7,493 bases of DNA, taken from the NCBI GenBank assembly GCA_030452365.1, contig JAKDMK010000108.1:1-7493 (forward strand), in the 5' to 3' direction. How positions within the stretch are numbered: position 1 is the stretch's first letter; each line of letters starts with the position of its first letter. Below are positions 5,702 to 7,493 of this stretch, one piece after another. The DNA is from Nitrococcus sp. (GTDB lineage Bacteria > Pseudomonadota > Gammaproteobacteria > Nitrococcales > Nitrococcaceae). A program made the translations under genes and the position numbers. The notes beneath the pieces are model-generated. The model worked only from the letters and a program-made list of their open reading frames with translations, did no database searches and was not told the origin of the DNA.

Positions 5702-7020
5702 GCCGTGGCCTCCTTGGCTTGTTCCAGCAACGGCGTGACGCGGACCTTGCCGGTGAGCAGGTCTTGCATCAGGCCGGTTTTGAGGGAGCGTAGCTTCTTT
5801 CGCCGTTTTTTGAGCGATTCAATTTCTGTACCCATAGCATCGGCTCGATCAGCAATCACGTGCTGTTCGTCAACGTTTGGAAACGGAGCCACCAATTGCG
5901 ACATCACGCCATTGTTTAAACTCGGCATAGTAGAGCCAACCGAATTCGTCTCAATTTGTCTTTGTATCCAGTGATGCCGATAAAGATGCGCAAGCCATTT
6001 GGCGCTCATCTTGCCTGATGAAACTCGCAGCAGGAAACATCCGGTTCCGCATAGCCATCCGGTTTCTCTTGGTCTGATTGCTGCCGCCCTCGTCAAGTCG
6101 CCACGACGGGAAAATATGATGTCATTTTCCACCACGCAATGACGTCTTAAATCATTCGCTCGTTTCTTCGGAATTCTGGCAATTATCGCCGTCGACACAC
6201 GTCCGTGCAGAATATCCTGAGGCATGATGACCGGAATTCCAGTATGGGTATATTCATGGGCATGGAGCTGACTGCCAAATGGCCCCGTCTGGAGAAAGCC
6301 CCTCGCCTCACCGAGAGCAACCCCAAGTGACCGAACCCCCCACTCCACCGGAATGCGGCCCAGGGGGGAGTCCTTGAAGGCGTGGGTGGCTTCGGAGCGG
6401 AGGTTGCCGTGTTGGTCGATGCCGCGGGTGAGCAGGTCCTGCATCAGGCCGGTCTTGATGCGCTGCTGCTTGGCGATCAGCGCCTCGGTCTGCGCAATCG
6501 CCCGATCCACCGTCGACAGCACCTCGGCGATTTTGGATTGTTCGGGCAGCTCGGGAAGTGGTAGTTCAAAGCTCTCAATTGCGCCTATCGGAATACCAAA
6601 CCGGGTCGATCCGCTTGCGTTGATACCAAAGTAGCGCTTAGCTTCTGCTGCCGCGAGCTGCTTTGCCAGATAGACCGGACAAATTTCGTTGAGCTTGGGT
6701 CGCATCAACGCAAGGTGGTAGCCGCATACAAGGTTGTCGATTTCGTCAACGATTACCGACGGCACACCTATATCATCCGGACTTTCGGAGTCCTTGGTGA
6801 TCATTACATCACCGAGACGTAGACCAAACTTCTGAATTTCATTTCGAGTGGCTGTAGCTGCCATGAATGAGTGATCTGCAGTTACATATTCGTTGGCGTA
6901 AACGTCCATATAATTGCAAAGATGAACGGGACGCTCGGAAGGAAGGGTTTTCTTGTCGACGTTGCTGACACGAATGTCTGCAAGGTCTCTGAGTGGCTTT
7001 GTTTTCCATGTCGCGGTCAT
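5698..7020 (-). CDS. hsdS: HsdS, type I R-M specificity subunit (two TRDs)
   Basis: Complete 440-residue specificity subunit, which selects the bipartite DNA target for methylation and restriction. The ATG at 7020-7018 is chosen because it overlaps the hsdM stop (ATGA) and has a GGGG Shine-Dalgarno-like run 8 bases upstream; a longer frame reaching back to 7119 merely shadows hsdM. The layout is classical: TRD1 about residues 1-155, conserved helical spacer 1 about 156-215 (LPELPEQSKIAEVLSTVDRA), TRD2 about 220-378, and conserved region 2 about 379-425. Each conserved region ends in the same motif, KTGLMQDLLT, at 189-198 and 414-423; the underlying DNA is a near-perfect direct repeat. Each TRD ends near a proline-rich segment (FELPLPELP; VAPFPNVDEQ), as usual for the family. 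The TRDs are more AT-rich than the conserved regions. No frameshift or internal stop is seen. The recognition sequence cannot be read from the protein by eye. Confidence 0.95.
   Translation of the reverse strand: MTATWKTKPLRDLADIRVSNVDKKTLPSERPVHLCNYMDVYANEYVTADHSFMAATATRNEIQKFGLRLGDVMITKDSESPDDIGVPSVIVDEIDNLVCGYHLALMRPKLNEICPVYLAKQLAAAEAKRYFGINASGSTRFGIPIGAIESFELPLPELPEQSKIAEVLSTVDRAIAQTEALIAKQQRIKTGLMQDLLTRGIDQHGNLRSEATHAFKDSPLGRIPVEWGVRSLGVALGEARGFLQTGPFGSQLHAHEYTHTGIPVIMPQDILHGRVSTAIIARIPKKRANDLRRHCVVENDIIFSRRGDLTRAAAIRPRETGWLCGTGCFLLRVSSGKMSAKWLAHLYRHHWIQRQIETNSVGSTMPSLNNGVMSQLVAPFPNVDEQHVIADRADAMGTEIESLKKRRKKLRSLKTGLMQDLLTGKVRVTPLLEQAKEATA
5709..5715 (-). promoter_or_regulatory. Strong Shine-Dalgarno of the DUF262 remnant
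   Basis: On the minus strand this reads AAGGAGG, ending 7 bases before the ATG at 5701-5699, inside the last codons of hsdS. It is the most consensus-like ribosome-binding site in the window, although the frame it serves is a 71-codon remnant. It supports 5701 as the original start of the DUF262 gene. Confidence 0.75.
5752..5783 (-). repeat. HsdS conserved-region direct repeat, copy 2
   Basis: A 32-base stretch coding for KTGLMQDLLT plus flanks at the end of conserved region 2. It matches 6427-6458 at 30 of 32 positions in the same orientation. Such repeats allow homologous exchange of the intervening TRD. Confidence 0.9.
6427..6458 (-). repeat. HsdS conserved-region direct repeat, copy 1
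   Basis: A 32-base stretch coding for KTGLMQDLLT at the end of the central spacer (residues 189-198). It is a direct repeat of 5752-5783 with two mismatches, 675 bases apart and in the same reading frame. Confidence 0.9.
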
Positions 7021-7493
7021 TCGACATACCCCAACCCAGCCAGCATGGCAACAAGCGACTGCAAGGTATCCGACCGCGCCACCTCCAACTTTCGGCTTGA
7101 CACCGCATACTTCTCCCAAAGGTTCTCGACACTGGCGATCAGCGCGCGCTTTTCGGCGTTGAGGTAACGCGCAAGCTCGTTGCGGGCGAGGTCGTCGATT
7201 TTCTTGAGGATCAGCTCGCGGGCTTGGGCCTCGGTCAGCGGGCCACCGATGTCGGTGAAAAGGGCATCGGTGCGGGCGATGTGCGCGGCGAGCGTGGTCT
7301 TGTCCTTGTCCAGCGCCTTGATTTTTTTGTCGTCGGCCTTGCTGGCCGGGGCCAGCGCTTGGAGGCGGGCGTCGATCTGCTCGATCACTCGCCGGTTTTC
7401 GGTCTTGAAGGCGTCGCCGCCGACGCGCTTGAGTTCAAGCTTTTCGGTCAGCTCGCTCTGCTGGGTTTTCTGCTCGGCCTTGGCGTCCTTGAT
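7017..7493 (-). CDS. hsdM: HsdM, type I DNA methyltransferase subunit, C-terminal 158 residues (partial)
   Basis: The frame is open from the right edge of the window to a TGA at 7019-7017, giving 158 visible residues; the gene starts outside the window. A GTG at 7388 is internal, because the frame continues upstream of it with sequence of the same character (KLELKRVGGDAF, TENRR). The visible part is the helical C-terminal region that in this family contacts HsdS. It is rich in Lys, Glu, Ala and Leu with coiled-coil character, and ends with the family-typical stretch RYLNAEKRALIASVENLWEK followed by YAVSSRKLE and a terminal GLGYVE. The catalytic domain with its AdoMet and NPPY/F motifs is off the edge, so methylase activity cannot be judged. 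HsdM adds N6-methyladenine in the complex with HsdS. Its stop overlaps the hsdS start by ATGA. The identification rests on this C-terminal signature and on the position directly before hsdS. Confidence 0.88.
   Translation of the reverse strand: MKDAKAEQKTQQSELTEKLELKRVGGDAFKTENRRVIEQIDARLQALAPASKADDKKIKALDKDKTTLAAHIARTDALFTDIGGPLTEAQARELILKKIDDLARNELARYLNAEKRALIASVENLWEKYAVSSRKLEVARSDTLQSLVAMLAGLGYVE

Noticed and set aside
7021..7119. Upstream extension of hsdS to a start at 7119
   Set aside because: The extra 33 residues overlap the HsdM coding frame; the ATGA overlap at 7020-7017 and a GGGG run 8 bases upstream support the shorter protein.
1..7493. CRISPR array, tRNA, rRNA, transposase or integrase genes
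   Set aside because: I looked for spaced repeats, cloverleaf-like segments and DDE or tyrosine-recombinase motifs and saw none that I could support.

Overview
The window carries the downstream part of a chromosomal type I restriction-modification (R-M) operon, with every gene on the minus strand. Read 5' to 3' along the genes (right to left here), the order is: the C-terminal 158 residues of HsdM (7493-7017, running off the right edge), a complete HsdS (7020-5698), a 71-codon remnant of a DUF262 (GmrSD-like) gene (5701-5486), an intact RhuM-Fic fusion protein (5489-4491), a complete HsdR of 1049 residues (4494-1345), and a YgjP/DUF45-type zinc metallopeptidase (1338-655). Beyond these lies a degraded C-terminal piece of a second, unrelated HsdR (about 578-72), followed by a GC-rich hairpin at the left edge.

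The body of the hsd genes is GC-rich (one hand-counted 60-base line inside hsdR is 70 % G+C). The protein styles resemble beta- or gammaproteobacterial chromosomes, but there is no rRNA, tRNA or housekeeping gene here to fix the taxon. The two target-recognition domains of HsdS and the front half of rhuM-fic are clearly more AT-rich (43-48 % on single counted lines). This fits mosaic assembly by horizontal exchange.

The genes are tightly coupled. Four successive junctions (hsdM/hsdS, hsdS/DUF262 remnant, remnant/rhuM-fic, rhuM-fic/hsdR) are the same 4-base ATGA stop-start overlap, and hsdR is only 6 bases from the peptidase gene. HsdM, HsdS and HsdR should form a normal methylating and ATP-dependent restricting complex. 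The RhuM-Fic protein has a Doc-like HPFSDGNKR motif, so it may add a protein-modifying toxin or effector activity produced in fixed proportion to the R-M subunits. The metallopeptidase is a recurrent companion of hsdR genes whose role is not established.

The main points of interest are the Fic-domain gene embedded between S and R, the DUF262 remnant that keeps both overlapping junctions and the best ribosome-binding site in the window, the near-identical repeats in hsdS that could support domain shuffling, and the fossil HsdR showing that this locus has hosted more than one R-M system. No promoter for the operon is inside the window; it should lie upstream of hsdM, beyond the right edge.
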